NCBI RefSeq assembly: GCF_030248535.1 | Contig: NZ_JAHGAJ010000046.1 | Coordinates: forward strand, 48,613 to 112,612 | DNA from: Vibrio sp. D404a | Lineage (GTDB): Bacteria; Pseudomonadota; Gammaproteobacteria; Enterobacterales; Vibrionaceae | DNA: 64,000 nt | Reading direction: 5' to 3' | Shown: positions 1 to 8,373 of the stretch, piece after piece | Layout: each line of letters starts with the position of its first letter | How positions within the stretch are numbered: the stretch's first letter is position 1 | The notes under the pieces: model-generated | The model's database searches: none | Told to the model about the DNA's origin: nothing | Seen by the model: only the letters and a program-made list of their open reading frames with translations | Translations under genes and position numbers: made by a program

Positions 1-448
1 GGATGATTTCCTCCATTAGTGCAAGAGCAAAGTGACAATCACCTCGTGCCAATAAGAGTGCCGTCATCACAACTCGGTCTTCGAACCGCTCAAGGTATCT
101 CTTACCATCTCGTGTCTTCAGTGCGTAGGAAGTGAAAAACTTGTAGGCACCTAAGAAGGTACGGAAGCGAAATTTGATTTGATAAGCTTGCTGCCAAATC
201 TGATGAAGAAAACTGCGGTCATACTGTTCGATAACTTCCGACTCGTAGTAACCTTCTCTCAGGAGATAGTCTATTTTCTCATCCAAGTTATGGAAAAAGA
301 CCGTATTTTGATTCACATGTTGTAAGAAAAATTGGCGAGCAGCTTGCTTATCTGCCTCAAATTGAATCGCCCCTTGATCATCGAGCAGATTCAACATCGC
401 ATTTAGAGCATGGTAGTCAAGAGACTCATTCTCGAAGTGGTTATCCAT
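1..448 (-). CDS. nrdE: Class Ib ribonucleotide reductase large subunit NrdE, N-terminal part only
   Basis: This is the first 149 residues of the catalytic subunit that reduces ribonucleoside diphosphates; the gene runs off the left edge of the window. The start MDNHFENES is followed by DYHALNAML, FRFRTFLGAYKFFTSYALKT and DGKRYLERFEDRV. These match the N-terminal domain of enterobacterial NrdE, as I remember it, almost word for word. The ATG at 448 overlaps the nrdI stop by 8 nt, so translation is probably coupled. Gene order nrdH-nrdI-nrdE is the usual one, and nrdF would be expected just beyond the edge. The class Ib enzyme normally uses a Mn or Fe cofactor and serves under iron limitation or oxidative stress, which fits the Fur box upstream of the operon. 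The active-site cysteines lie outside the window. Confidence 0.93.
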   Translation of the reverse strand, partial: MDNHFENESLDYHALNAMLNLLDDQGAIQFEADKQAARQFFLQHVNQNTVFFHNLDEKIDYLLREGYYESEVIEQYDRSFLHQIWQQAYQIKFRFRTFLGAYKFFTSYALKTRDGKRYLERFEDRVVMTALLLARGDCHFALALMEEII

Positions 449-839
449 GATGTTTCCAAAATTGTTTTAACCCGTCACGAACGATTTCAACATCGTTCTG
501 GGTTCCTGATAGTTCGAAACGGTACAAGAGTGGTACATTGCACTTTTCAGCGACAATCGCACCACCACTAGCAAACAACGCCCCAAAGTTTCGATTTCCC
601 GACGCGATCACGCCTTTAATCAATGCGCGATTTTTCGGATTATTCAATATGCGTATAACAGACTTAGGCACGGCTCCCCGCCCTTCTCCGTCAGCATATG
701 TTGGGCATATGAGCACGAATGGCTGTTCAATCTCGGGTAGCCCGTCACCATCCTCAATAGGAAGCCGAATTGCTGACATTCCCAGCTGCTCTACAAATCT
801 TTTGGTATTGCCAGAGGCACTCGAGTAGTAAACGATCAT
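441..839 (-). CDS. nrdI: NrdI flavodoxin-like protein of the class Ib reductase
   Basis: NrdI is a small FMN protein that supplies the oxidant needed to assemble the dimanganese-tyrosyl radical cofactor of NrdF. The 132-residue product has the flavodoxin start IVYYSSASGNTKRF (phosphate loop, residues 2-15), the flavin-contacting stretch SGNRNFGALFASGG and the C-terminal FELSGTQNDV signature of the family. Its length is normal (E. coli about 136). The ATG at 839 overlaps the nrdH stop in an ATGA arrangement, and its own stop overlaps the start of nrdE. All three genes are therefore tightly coupled in one leftward operon. Confidence 0.95.
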   Translation of the reverse strand: MIVYYSSASGNTKRFVEQLGMSAIRLPIEDGDGLPEIEQPFVLICPTYADGEGRGAVPKSVIRILNNPKNRALIKGVIASGNRNFGALFASGGAIVAEKCNVPLLYRFELSGTQNDVEIVRDGLKQFWKHHG

Positions 840-1060
840 TGTCCCAAAGCGCTGATCATGTCAGGTCGAAAACCCGACCAGTGACGACCATTGGCCACCA
901 CCACTGGGGCCTGTCGATAACCCAGTGATTGAACCCTCTCCATCGCAACTTCATCCAGCGTTAGATCAACAACGGTATGCTCTATACCTTTGCTCTGTAA
1001 TGCCTTCACTGTCGCAGTGCATTGAACACATTGTGGTTTCGAGTAGACGACGATATCCAT
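836..1060 (-). CDS. nrdH: NrdH redoxin, electron donor of the class Ib reductase
   Basis: NrdH is a glutaredoxin-shaped, thioredoxin-reductase-dependent hydrogen donor for NrdEF. The protein has the CVQC active site near the N terminus and the diagnostic C-terminal WSGFRPDMI motif. I chose the ATG at 1060 (74 residues) because an AGG-type ribosome site in GTGAGG sits about 9 nt upstream. A GTG at 1075 in the same frame would add MRLYY, but the ribosome site would then lie inside the gene. It is the first gene of the leftward operon. A Fur box lies about 22 nt upstream of the start, so iron-dependent repression is likely. Confidence 0.93.
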   Translation of the reverse strand: MDIVVYSKPQCVQCTATVKALQSKGIEHTVVDLTLDEVAMERVQSLGYRQAPVVVANGRHWSGFRPDMISALGQ

Positions 1061-1081
1061 ATAGTACAACCTCACTTAAAT

Positions 1082-1100
1082 CTTAATGATAACCATTATC
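1082..1100. promoter_or_regulatory. Fur box upstream of nrdHIE
   Basis: The 19 bases CTTAATGATAACCATTATC match the Fur consensus GATAATGATAATCATTATC at 16 of 19 positions. The site is 22 nt upstream of the nrdH start, where bound Fe-Fur would block transcription initiation. Fur repression of nrdHIEF is known from E. coli. Confidence 0.8.
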
Positions 1101-1193
1101 AAATATAGCGTGGCACATATAGTATTTGTAGATTTAATTTTGTCAATATATTGATCTGCACACCAAAAACCATAAAAAATGCATGGTTGATAT

Positions 1194-1212
1194 GAAAATG
1201 ATAATCAATATC
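1194..1212. promoter_or_regulatory. Fur box upstream of sufA
   Basis: The 19 bases GAAAATGATAATCAATATC match the Fur consensus at 17 of 19 positions and end 34 nt before the sufA GTG start. In enterobacteria the suf operon is repressed by Fe-Fur, so this is the expected operator. It is about 112 bp from the Fur box of the divergent nrdHIE operon. Confidence 0.82.
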
Positions 1213-1246
1213 ATTTGATCGCAGTAATCAACTATGAGGCAGTAAG

Positions 1247-1615
1247 GTGAGTATTCCGAGTTCTGGTTCTAACGAAATATCAATACATGACATGCAGTGG
1301 CAAGGCGTCACTTTGAGTGAAAATGCCGCCAACAGAATCACTCAACTAGCGGGTGAGAAACAGCACTTCCACCTGACAGTGAAATCCTCTGGCTGTACGG
1401 GGTTTGCCTACGTTGTAACCCTTATCGAACAACCATCAGAAGGCGACATTAAATATGAGTCTCATAACGTTGTTTTTTTTGTCGCCCTCCAAGCAATGCC
1501 TATGGTCGATGGCACTGAAATTGACTTTGTACGTCAAGGGCTAAATAGCAATTTTGTATACAACAATCCCAAAGTAAAAAACCTTTGTGGATGTGGTGAG
1601 AGTTTTGGAGTTTAA
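1247..1615 (+). CDS. sufA: SufA A-type Fe-S carrier protein
   Basis: SufA accepts Fe-S clusters from the SufBCD scaffold and passes them to apoproteins. The 122-residue product has the three ligand cysteines of the A-type carriers: C50 in SSGCTGF, and C114 and C116 in LCGCGESFGV. It also has the family block LQAMPMVDGTEIDFVRQGLN. The gene starts with GTG at 1247, with TGAGG about 8 nt upstream; no better ATG exists in frame. It leads a sufABCDSE operon in the same order as E. coli, with only 2 nt before sufB. The extended ESFGV ending separates it from IscA-type paralogues. Confidence 0.95.
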   Translation: MSIPSSGSNEISIHDMQWQGVTLSENAANRITQLAGEKQHFHLTVKSSGCTGFAYVVTLIEQPSEGDIKYESHNVVFFVALQAMPMVDGTEIDFVRQGLNSNFVYNNPKVKNLCGCGESFGV

Positions 1616-1617
1616 GC

Positions 1618-3090
1618 ATGTGTGCAGTTGAAACGCAGCCTGAAGTTGAAGAGATGCTGCAAAGTACTCACTACCGTGAAGGTTTCTACACAGAGCTGTC
1701 TTCAGATACTTTATCAAAAGGGATCAATGAACAGGTTGTCAGAGCGATTTCCGCAAAGCGCAACGAACCTGAATGGATGTTGGAGTTTCGCCTGAATGCG
1801 TTCCAACAATGGTTAGAAATGGAGGAGCCACATTGGCTCAAAGCCGACTACCCTGAGCTCAATTACCAAGATTACAGTTACTATTCAGCGCCGAGCTGCT
1901 CAAGTTGCGATGATGCTAGTAACGACAACAGTGACGATGGGTCAAATGAGTTCTTAACCGAAGAAGTAGAAACAGCATTTGAAGCGCTTGGTGTCCCAGT
2001 AAGAGAAGGATCTGAAGTTGCTGTAGACGCTATTTTTGATTCGGTTTCTGTTACCACCACATACCGAAAAGAACTTCAAGAGCTGGGGATTATCTTCTGT
2101 TCATTCAGTGAAGCTATTCAAGAATACCCAGACCTTGTTCAACAATATTTGGGCACCGTTGTCCCTCCTAAAGACAATTTCTTTGCAGCCTTAAACGCCG
2201 CGGTCGCTTCTGACGGGACCTTTGTGTACATCCCCAAAGGTGTCAGGTGCCCTCGAGAACTCTCGACCTACTTTAGAATCAATCAAGCCAAAACAGGCCA
2301 ATTCGAACGCACCATTCTTGTCGCCGATGAAGATTCCTACGTGAGTTACATTGAAGGCTGCTCCGCTCCCATGCGAGACAGCTACCAACTTCACGCAGCC
2401 GTGGTAGAGGTGATCATTCATAAAAACGCCGAAGTGAAATACTCCACCGTCCAAAACTGGTTCTCCGGCGAAGAAGATTCCAAAGGCGGGATTCTTAACT
2501 TTGTAACCAAACGAGCCGTTTGTGAAGGTGACCACAGCAAGATGTCTTGGACTCAGTCCGAAACAGGTTCTGCAATCACTTGGAAATACCCGAGCGTCAT
2601 TTTAAAGGGCGATTACTCAGTCGGCGAGTTTTTCTCTGTTGCTTTAACCAATGGCGTTCAACAGGCAGATACCGGAACCAAGATGGTCCATATCGGGAAA
2701 CATACGCGCTCTACGATCATCTCAAAAGGGATCTCTGCAGGCAAAAGCCAAAACAGCTACCGAGGACTAGTTAAAGTGACTTCTAACGCTGAAGGTGCGA
2801 GAAACTTTACCCAGTGTGATTCGATGTTAATTGGCGATCAATGCGGCGCGCACACCTTCCCATATATCGAAGTCAAAAATCCATCCGCTCATGTTGAACA
2901 TGAAGCCACAACATCTCGAATCGGCGAAGACCAACTCTTTTACTGTGTCCAACGAGGCATCAGTGAAGACAACGCTATTTCAATGATTGTGAATGGCTTT
3001 TGTAAAGACGTATTTTCAGAATTACCACTCGAATTCGCTGTTGAAGCTCAGAAGCTCTTATCAATCAGCCTCGAGCATAGTGTGGGATAA
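1618..3090 (+). CDS. sufB: SufB Fe-S scaffold subunit
   Basis: SufB is the main scaffold of the SufBC2D complex, on which clusters are built during iron starvation or oxidative stress. The product is 490 residues, close to the E. coli length of about 495. It carries the family blocks PPKDNFFAALN, YIPKGVRCPREL, YSTVQNWF and the C-terminal core NFTQCDSMLIGDQCGAH, which holds the conserved cysteine region. The stretch around residues 100-112 (SSCDDASNDNSDDGS) is unusually acidic and looks like a surface linker. It starts 2 nt after sufA and ends 2 nt before the expected ATG of sufC. Confidence 0.96.
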   Translation: MCAVETQPEVEEMLQSTHYREGFYTELSSDTLSKGINEQVVRAISAKRNEPEWMLEFRLNAFQQWLEMEEPHWLKADYPELNYQDYSYYSAPSCSSCDDASNDNSDDGSNEFLTEEVETAFEALGVPVREGSEVAVDAIFDSVSVTTTYRKELQELGIIFCSFSEAIQEYPDLVQQYLGTVVPPKDNFFAALNAAVASDGTFVYIPKGVRCPRELSTYFRINQAKTGQFERTILVADEDSYVSYIEGCSAPMRDSYQLHAAVVEVIIHKNAEVKYSTVQNWFSGEEDSKGGILNFVTKRAVCEGDHSKMSWTQSETGSAITWKYPSVILKGDYSVGEFFSVALTNGVQQADTGTKMVHIGKHTRSTIISKGISAGKSQNSYRGLVKVTSNAEGARNFTQCDSMLIGDQCGAHTFPYIEVKNPSAHVEHEATTSRIGEDQLFYCVQRGISEDNAISMIVNGFCKDVFSELPLEFAVEAQKLLSISLEHSVG

Positions 3091-3110
3091 ACATGTTATA
3101 AATCAAAGAC

Positions 3111-3839
3111 TTGCACGTTATCGTTGAAGAAAGCGCTATTCTAAAGGGCATTAACCTAACCGTTAAACCCGGTGAAGTTCATGCCATCATGGGCCCAAAT
3201 GGTTCAGGAAAAAGTACACTCTCGGCGACACTAGCAGGAAAAGACGATTACGAAGTCGACAGCGGCGAGATTATTTTCAAAGGGCAAGATCTCACTGAGC
3301 TCGATCCAGAAGAGAGAGCGGGTGAAGGCGTATTTTTGGCTTTCCAATACCCCGTCGAAATTCCTGGTGTGAGCAACAAGCTGTTTCTCAATACTGCCCT
3401 CAACGAGATTCGCGAATATCGTGGTCTAGAACCTATCGACCGATTTGACTTTGAAGACCTGCTCGAAGAAAAAGCTCAATTATTGAAGATGCCGCCACAC
3501 CTCTTGCAGCGTTCCGTTAATGAGGGATTTTCAGGTGGTGAGAAAAAGCGCAACGATATCTTGCAAATGGCAGTGCTTTCTCCCGATCTTTGCATACTCG
3601 ACGAGACCGATTCAGGTCTAGATATTGATGCGCTCAAGGCGGTATCAGAAGGCGTGAACGCATTACAGAATAAGCAACGTGCCTTTATTCTGGTTACGCA
3701 CTACCAACGCATCCTTAACTACATCAAGCCCGATTTCGTCCATGTGCTGTATAAGGGAAAAATCGTAAAATCTGGTGACCATACGTTAGCTCACGAGTTA
3801 GAGGAGAAAGGTTATGGGTGGATCATTGATGAAGAATAA
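3111..3839 (+). CDS. sufC: SufC ATPase; expected start codon followed by an in-frame stop
   Basis: SufC is the ABC-type ATPase that drives the SufBC2D scaffold. Walker A (GPNGSGKST), the signature FSGGEKKRN and Walker B (CILDETDSGLD) are all intact, and the C terminus is full length. The usual protein starts ML-S-IKDLHV. Here the frame reads ATG TTA TAA ATC AAA GAC TTG CAC from 3093, so codon 3 is a TAA stop (3099-3101). The listed start is the next possible initiator, TTG at 3111, which removes six residues of the first strand and has no clear ribosome site. The gene may be made weakly by re-initiation or coupling with sufB, may be inactive, or the stop may be a sequencing error. The rest of the frame is undamaged, so the change is recent. 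Confidence 0.85.
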   Translation: MHVIVEESAILKGINLTVKPGEVHAIMGPNGSGKSTLSATLAGKDDYEVDSGEIIFKGQDLTELDPEERAGEGVFLAFQYPVEIPGVSNKLFLNTALNEIREYRGLEPIDRFDFEDLLEEKAQLLKMPPHLLQRSVNEGFSGGEKKRNDILQMAVLSPDLCILDETDSGLDIDALKAVSEGVNALQNKQRAFILVTHYQRILNYIKPDFVHVLYKGKIVKSGDHTLAHELEEKGYGWIIDEE

Positions 3840-5085
3840 GCTCTCATTGCTTGATTCATTTCAAACCCTTGTTCAACCAAATGAGTGGCAGAATAAGCAG
3901 TGGTTGAAATTGCTTGATGTTGAGCTCCCCTCTTCTAAGCATGAAGACTGGAAATACACACCGCTCGACCGACTGAAAGCACTTGAAATGATTAGTGCTC
4001 CTGAACAACCTGCAGCGAACACGCCATACAATGAATTCAGTTTAGATATTGACGCTTATCGACTCGTTTTCGTTGACGGATACTTCTCTGCAAGATACTC
4101 AGACTGGATCCCCAAAGTTCGCGTGACGCCAATAAGTGCACTGTCACCCATCGAAACCGACGAGTTATCACGTTCGATAAAGCCAGATGCTTTTACTTAC
4201 ATTACGGATGCCACAGCTTCGTGTGGCGTGTTAATCGAAGTGGAAGCTAACACGCAGGTTTCAAAGCCGATATACCTGCTGCATGTAAATTCAAGTAAGC
4301 AAGGAGATGTGTCGAGCTACAGAAACCACATTGAAGTGGCTGCTCATTCGGAAATCAACGTCATCGAACACCACGTCTCTGAAGGCGCTGGTAGTGGAGT
4401 GACATTATCTCGATTAACTCAACATATTGGTTGCGGTGCCCATTACTACCACACAAAGATAATCGAAGAGTCCCCCACACAACACCACTTTGGACACAAT
4501 GATATAACGATCAACGCGCATGCAAGCGCCCACTCTTGCTGCCTACTCTACTCAGGGCAACTTATCCGCCATCAAGTCAGCAGTGTACTCGCCGGGGAAC
4601 AAGGCTTTGTGTCTATGGATAGCGTATCACTGCCTCAATCTGAAGAGGTTTTCGATACTCGCACCTATCTCAAACACAATGCGCCACACTGTTTAAGTGA
4701 ACAGAATCATAAAATCATCGCTCGTGACCAATCTAAATCGATATTTGATGGAATGATTTACGTTGATCCTGTGGCGCAAAAAACAGACGGGCAAATGGAT
4801 ACTCACAGTCTTATTCTAGGTGATCATGCTCAAGTCAATTCCAAGCCTAAATTAGAGATCTATGCCGACGACGTAAAGTGCAGTCACGGTGCTACCACCG
4901 GACAGGTTGACCCAAATCAGATCAATTACTTACGCGCAAGAGGCATCCCAAAACAACGCGCCGAACATATGATTACGTCAGCCTTTGCGATTGAAGTTGC
5001 CGAAAGAATTAAACATCCAGCACTAAAACAATACGCGATAGACAAAATCAACGCGTCACTTAACAAAGGGAGCGAACATGATTGA
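3814..5085 (+). CDS. sufD: SufD scaffold subunit
   Basis: SufD pairs with SufB in the SufBC2D complex and helps iron entry and cluster assembly. The 423-residue protein has the SufBD-family beta-helix core, with blocks such as DGQMDTHSLILGDHAQVNSK, KCSHGATTGQ and YLRARGIPKQRAEHMI near the C terminus. The histidine in KCSHGATTG corresponds to the position implicated in cluster binding. The ATG at 3814 has a strong GAGGAG ribosome site 7 nt upstream and overlaps the end of sufC by 26 nt. An in-frame ATG at 3829 (MKNKLSLLD) is a possible alternative. The overlap indicates translational coupling to sufC, so the early stop in sufC could also lower SufD levels. Confidence 0.93.
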   Translation: MGGSLMKNKLSLLDSFQTLVQPNEWQNKQWLKLLDVELPSSKHEDWKYTPLDRLKALEMISAPEQPAANTPYNEFSLDIDAYRLVFVDGYFSARYSDWIPKVRVTPISALSPIETDELSRSIKPDAFTYITDATASCGVLIEVEANTQVSKPIYLLHVNSSKQGDVSSYRNHIEVAAHSEINVIEHHVSEGAGSGVTLSRLTQHIGCGAHYYHTKIIEESPTQHHFGHNDITINAHASAHSCCLLYSGQLIRHQVSSVLAGEQGFVSMDSVSLPQSEEVFDTRTYLKHNAPHCLSEQNHKIIARDQSKSIFDGMIYVDPVAQKTDGQMDTHSLILGDHAQVNSKPKLEIYADDVKCSHGATTGQVDPNQINYLRARGIPKQRAEHMITSAFAIEVAERIKHPALKQYAIDKINASLNKGSEHD

Positions 5086-6310
5086 CTCTATCGTCACAGC
5101 AAGTCCTTGGTTTAGTGACTTCCCTGCCTTAAAAACTCAAGTTTACGACAAACCCCTCGTCTACTTAGATAGCGCTGCGACGGCTCAAACGCCTCAGGTC
5201 GTTATTGATCGCATGACACAGTTCTACCAGCATGATTACGCCAGCGTTCACCGCGGTGTCCATTTTTTAAGCTCTAAAGCGACCGAAGAGATGGAGCTGG
5301 TCAGAGAAAAAGTTAGCCACTTTATTTCAGCAAGATCACGCGAGAATATTGTTTTTACCAAAGGCACAACCGAAGCCATCAATCTAGTTGCCAATAGCTA
5401 TTTACGACCAAGGTTAAAACCGGGTGACGAGATTATCGTGACCGAAATGGAGCACCACGCCAACCTTGTTCCTTGGCAACTGCTCTCCGAGATTTACGAT
5501 ATCACCATTCGAGTTTGGCCGATGGCGGAGAATGGTTATCTGAATTTGAATGACCTTGTCTCTTTAATGAACAACAAAACCAAGCTGCTTGCGATCAGCC
5601 ATGTTTCCAATGTTTTAGGACGAGTCAATCCGATTAAGACCATTGTTAAAGCGGCGCACAAAGCAAAAGTACCAGTGTTGGTCGATGGTGCGCAGGCTGT
5701 CATGCACCAAGAAGTCAATGTGGCCGATCTAGGTTGCGATTTCTACGCGTTCTCTGGCCATAAACTATATGGCCCTACGGGAATCGGTGTCCTTTATGCG
5801 AAAAAGGAACACCTGGACACAATGGTCCCTTGGGAAGGTGGTGGTGCGATGATCGATCAAGTAACACTGCCTCTGGGTACTTCTTTTGGTCAAGCACCTT
5901 GGAAGTTCGAAGCGGGTACGCCAAATATCGCGGGGATTTTAGGTTTAGGGGCCGCAATAGACTATCTAGAAGCGATTGGTTTTAAAGAGATCTCAGCCTA
6001 CGAGAAAAGCATTATGTACTATCTGGTTGATAGCATTAAGCAGCTCCCTGAGATAGAGCTTTATGGCGACGATGAAAATCGAACCGGTCTGTTGGCGTTC
6101 AATATGAAAAATCAGCACTCATTCGATGTTGGATCTTTCCTAGATAGATATGGCATTGCGATTCGTACCGGCCATCACTGTGCAATGCCGCTGATTAAGC
6201 GCCTTGGCCAGAATTCGGTTTGTAGAGCGTCTGTAGGCATGTATACCGGGCCAAAAGATGTAGACATGCTATGCCAAGCATTAAAGCGAATTAGCCAATT
6301 ATTAAGGTAA
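5078..6310 (+). CDS. sufS: SufS cysteine desulfurase
   Basis: SufS is a PLP enzyme that takes sulfur from cysteine as a persulfide and hands it to SufE. The 410-residue group II desulfurase has the PLP lysine K229 in FSGHKLYGPTG, the cofactor-side stretch VDGAQAVMH, and the catalytic cysteine C368 in RTGHHCAMPL. WEGGGAMI and EAGTPNIAG are also present. Its start overlaps the end of sufD by 8 nt and sufE follows after 3 nt, so the three genes are coupled. Length and motifs match E. coli SufS (406 residues). Confidence 0.96.
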   Translation: MIDSIVTASPWFSDFPALKTQVYDKPLVYLDSAATAQTPQVVIDRMTQFYQHDYASVHRGVHFLSSKATEEMELVREKVSHFISARSRENIVFTKGTTEAINLVANSYLRPRLKPGDEIIVTEMEHHANLVPWQLLSEIYDITIRVWPMAENGYLNLNDLVSLMNNKTKLLAISHVSNVLGRVNPIKTIVKAAHKAKVPVLVDGAQAVMHQEVNVADLGCDFYAFSGHKLYGPTGIGVLYAKKEHLDTMVPWEGGGAMIDQVTLPLGTSFGQAPWKFEAGTPNIAGILGLGAAIDYLEAIGFKEISAYEKSIMYYLVDSIKQLPEIELYGDDENRTGLLAFNMKNQHSFDVGSFLDRYGIAIRTGHHCAMPLIKRLGQNSVCRASVGMYTGPKDVDMLCQALKRISQLLR

Positions 6311-6313
6311 TGT

Positions 6314-6730
6314 ATGACCCCTGACAAACTTAAACGAAACTTTGACCGATGCGCCGACTGGGAAGAGCGTTATGTCTACCTTATCGAGTTAGGAGAAAGG
6401 CTACAGGCGTTCCCCATAGCCAAGTTAGACGATGAATACCTTATTGCCGGATGCCAAAGTAACGTGTGGCTGGATCTTACTGTTGATCAACAAGGTAAAA
6501 TGTCAATTCAGGCGACCAGTGACTCATCACTAGTCAAAAGTTTACTGGCTCTCGTTGTCATTGCATACAACAACCAAACCGTCGGTGGTATTCTGAAATT
6601 CGACATCAAAGCATGGTTTACTCAACTGGATTTGCAATCTCAGTTAAGCCCTAGTCGTAGCCAAGGTTTGGAAGCTATCGTAAGACACATACTCAGCCAT
6701 GCTCGCATAGTTCAAAGTCAATCCGAATAA
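6314..6730 (+). CDS. sufE: SufE sulfur-transfer protein
   Basis: SufE accepts the persulfide from SufS and delivers it to SufB. The 138-residue product has the acceptor cysteine C47 in the family signature IAGCQSNVW and the N-terminal DRCADWEERYVYLIELG block. It is the last gene of the suf operon, 3 nt after sufS. A 10-bp hairpin lies about 20 nt past the stop. Confidence 0.95.
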   Translation: MTPDKLKRNFDRCADWEERYVYLIELGERLQAFPIAKLDDEYLIAGCQSNVWLDLTVDQQGKMSIQATSDSSLVKSLLALVVIAYNNQTVGGILKFDIKAWFTQLDLQSQLSPSRSQGLEAIVRHILSHARIVQSQSE

Positions 6731-6750
6731 GAACATCCATAATCCACTCC

Positions 6751-6786
6751 GTTGCTTGTTTAGTAGCCAGCCTACCAACAAGCAAC
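6751..6786 (+). terminator. Hairpin at the end of the suf operon
   Basis: Arms GTTGCTTGTT and AACAAGCAAC (10 bp, perfect) enclose a 16-nt loop that itself has GTAG/CTAC complementarity. There is no run of T after it, so it may stabilise the 3' end or depend on a factor rather than act as a classic intrinsic terminator. Confidence 0.5.
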
Positions 6787-6908
6787 TATTCCTAGTCCTA
6801 GCCACCTTTGCTGACCTTTCATTACATTGTCATTACAACCCCTTACCGAAGGCGACTATAAATTCTTGTAGAGTTTAATTTCATCCCTATCAATAACGAC
6901 AATGAATC

Positions 6909-8327
6909 ATGAAATACGCTTCTGCTTTATCAACGCTTCTAATCCCGATGTTGCTCACAGCTTGTGGCAGCGAAGAAAGTAACAAGAACACACCAACTCC
7001 AGCACCTTCAAAGCAAATTGACGCTCGTGACCCAGTCGCAATCGCTAAGCTTGGAAAAGATTACACCTTACAACTGGCTGTCAGTTCATTCCAATTGAAC
7101 AGTAATAAAGACTTCAATATCGATATCACGCAGTATGCCGAGAAAACCAACACCACAGGCACATTTGCTCAAGTTCATGGCATACCAGAGCGAAACTACA
7201 AAACGATGAGTGATGCCGATGTGTCATTCAATGTCACAGTCAAAACAGATAAAGGTGAAGAGTACCAACTGACTCATTTCAATCTGTATTACGAGAACTT
7301 TAACAGCACCTCAGTACCTGAAAAGTTAGCTCTATCCTCTGTTGAACAAGACGCGAAAAACGTGACGCTATGGAAGCAGCAATCGAATATTCTGATCAAC
7401 CAAGATTTCGTTGAAGCCAATATGGGTGTGATGTTTGACCTCGATTCAATGAGACCGATGAACTTATACGTACGATTGGGCGAAACTCTAAGTAATGGTG
7501 TTCAATTCTTGCCGTACTCTGCGGAGAATACAGAAACTGGCTATACCAAGATCTCACATACCAACTGCACAGCGATTGAACCGACATCTAAAGCATTGAG
7601 CGATATTGGCATCCTTCAAAAAACTTGTATTAACGCTCATGGCTACCAGATCCCGCTAATCATTGAAGACAAGTCTAAGATGCACACCGAATCAAAAGTG
7701 GCTCATGTGAAAGCGGTTATGAGCTTCTTCCTAGATAACATGGATAAAGAGATTGCAGAGGCGGTTTATCAAAGCAAAGCGTCGATGGCTTTCTTCTATG
7801 ATGAGTCTTGGGATGAACGTTTAGACGCACACATGGATGAGTTGGAAGGCAACTACCGCTTCCAAGATCTATTTGCGACCGAAACAACTGAGTCGACGAG
7901 TGAAGAGACCAAACCTAACCTAACTGGTCGCGATGCGGCATTTGAAGAAATCCTTCATTTTGTTCACGACTATGGTGTGATGAAAGTTGCTGTAAGCAAA
8001 CCAACATCAGTTTGGGCAACTATGCAGAAAGAGTTGGATGAATTAAACGCAGCAGCAATTCGCAATGGCACTTACTATCCAAATCTTAAAGACGCAAACA
8101 TCGTTGAAGCCGACCTAGATGCGGAGTCGTACGACCAAGAGTACCTTGCTTATGCGCTTTACGCTTACTACGACATCAATCCGAAAGGTCACACGTCTCA
8201 AGAGTATAAGGCTTCTAAATACAGCGAATTAGAGATTCTTGATCCTGAAATGGTTAAGTTCTTGGAGAAGTACTTCCCTTCTAGAGCCGACTTCAAGACT
8301 CAATTCCCGGGTTACCCTAATAATTAA
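6909..8327 (+). CDS. Unrecognised periplasmic or outer-membrane lipoprotein
   Basis: I do not recognise this 472-residue protein. It has a clear lipoprotein signal with lipobox LLTAC and the acylated cysteine at C19. A low-complexity tether SEESNKNTPTPAPSKQ follows and then a globular, acidic, tyrosine-rich domain. Two central cysteines (in HTNCTAIE and LQKTCINAH) could form a disulfide. No enzyme motif is visible. The C-terminal third has paired acidic/aromatic stretches such as ESYDQEYLAYALYAYYD. It stands alone between the suf operon and azurin and is followed by a strong terminator. The start ATG at 6909 is fixed by the signal peptide, although the ribosome site is weak. It is lineage-typical in composition and does not look foreign. 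Confidence 0.75.
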   Translation: MKYASALSTLLIPMLLTACGSEESNKNTPTPAPSKQIDARDPVAIAKLGKDYTLQLAVSSFQLNSNKDFNIDITQYAEKTNTTGTFAQVHGIPERNYKTMSDADVSFNVTVKTDKGEEYQLTHFNLYYENFNSTSVPEKLALSSVEQDAKNVTLWKQQSNILINQDFVEANMGVMFDLDSMRPMNLYVRLGETLSNGVQFLPYSAENTETGYTKISHTNCTAIEPTSKALSDIGILQKTCINAHGYQIPLIIEDKSKMHTESKVAHVKAVMSFFLDNMDKEIAEAVYQSKASMAFFYDESWDERLDAHMDELEGNYRFQDLFATETTESTSEETKPNLTGRDAAFEEILHFVHDYGVMKVAVSKPTSVWATMQKELDELNAAAIRNGTYYPNLKDANIVEADLDAESYDQEYLAYALYAYYDINPKGHTSQEYKASKYSELEILDPEMVKFLEKYFPSRADFKTQFPGYPNN

Positions 8328-8346
8328 TGAAATTGTGCAACCACCG

Positions 8347-8373
8347 ATCCGAGCGCTCACCGCTCGGATTTTT
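8347..8373 (+). terminator. Intrinsic terminator after the lipoprotein gene
   Basis: A perfect 9-bp stem ATCCGAGCG/CGCTCGGAT with a 5-nt loop is followed by TTTT, 20 nt after the stop codon. Confidence 0.85.
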
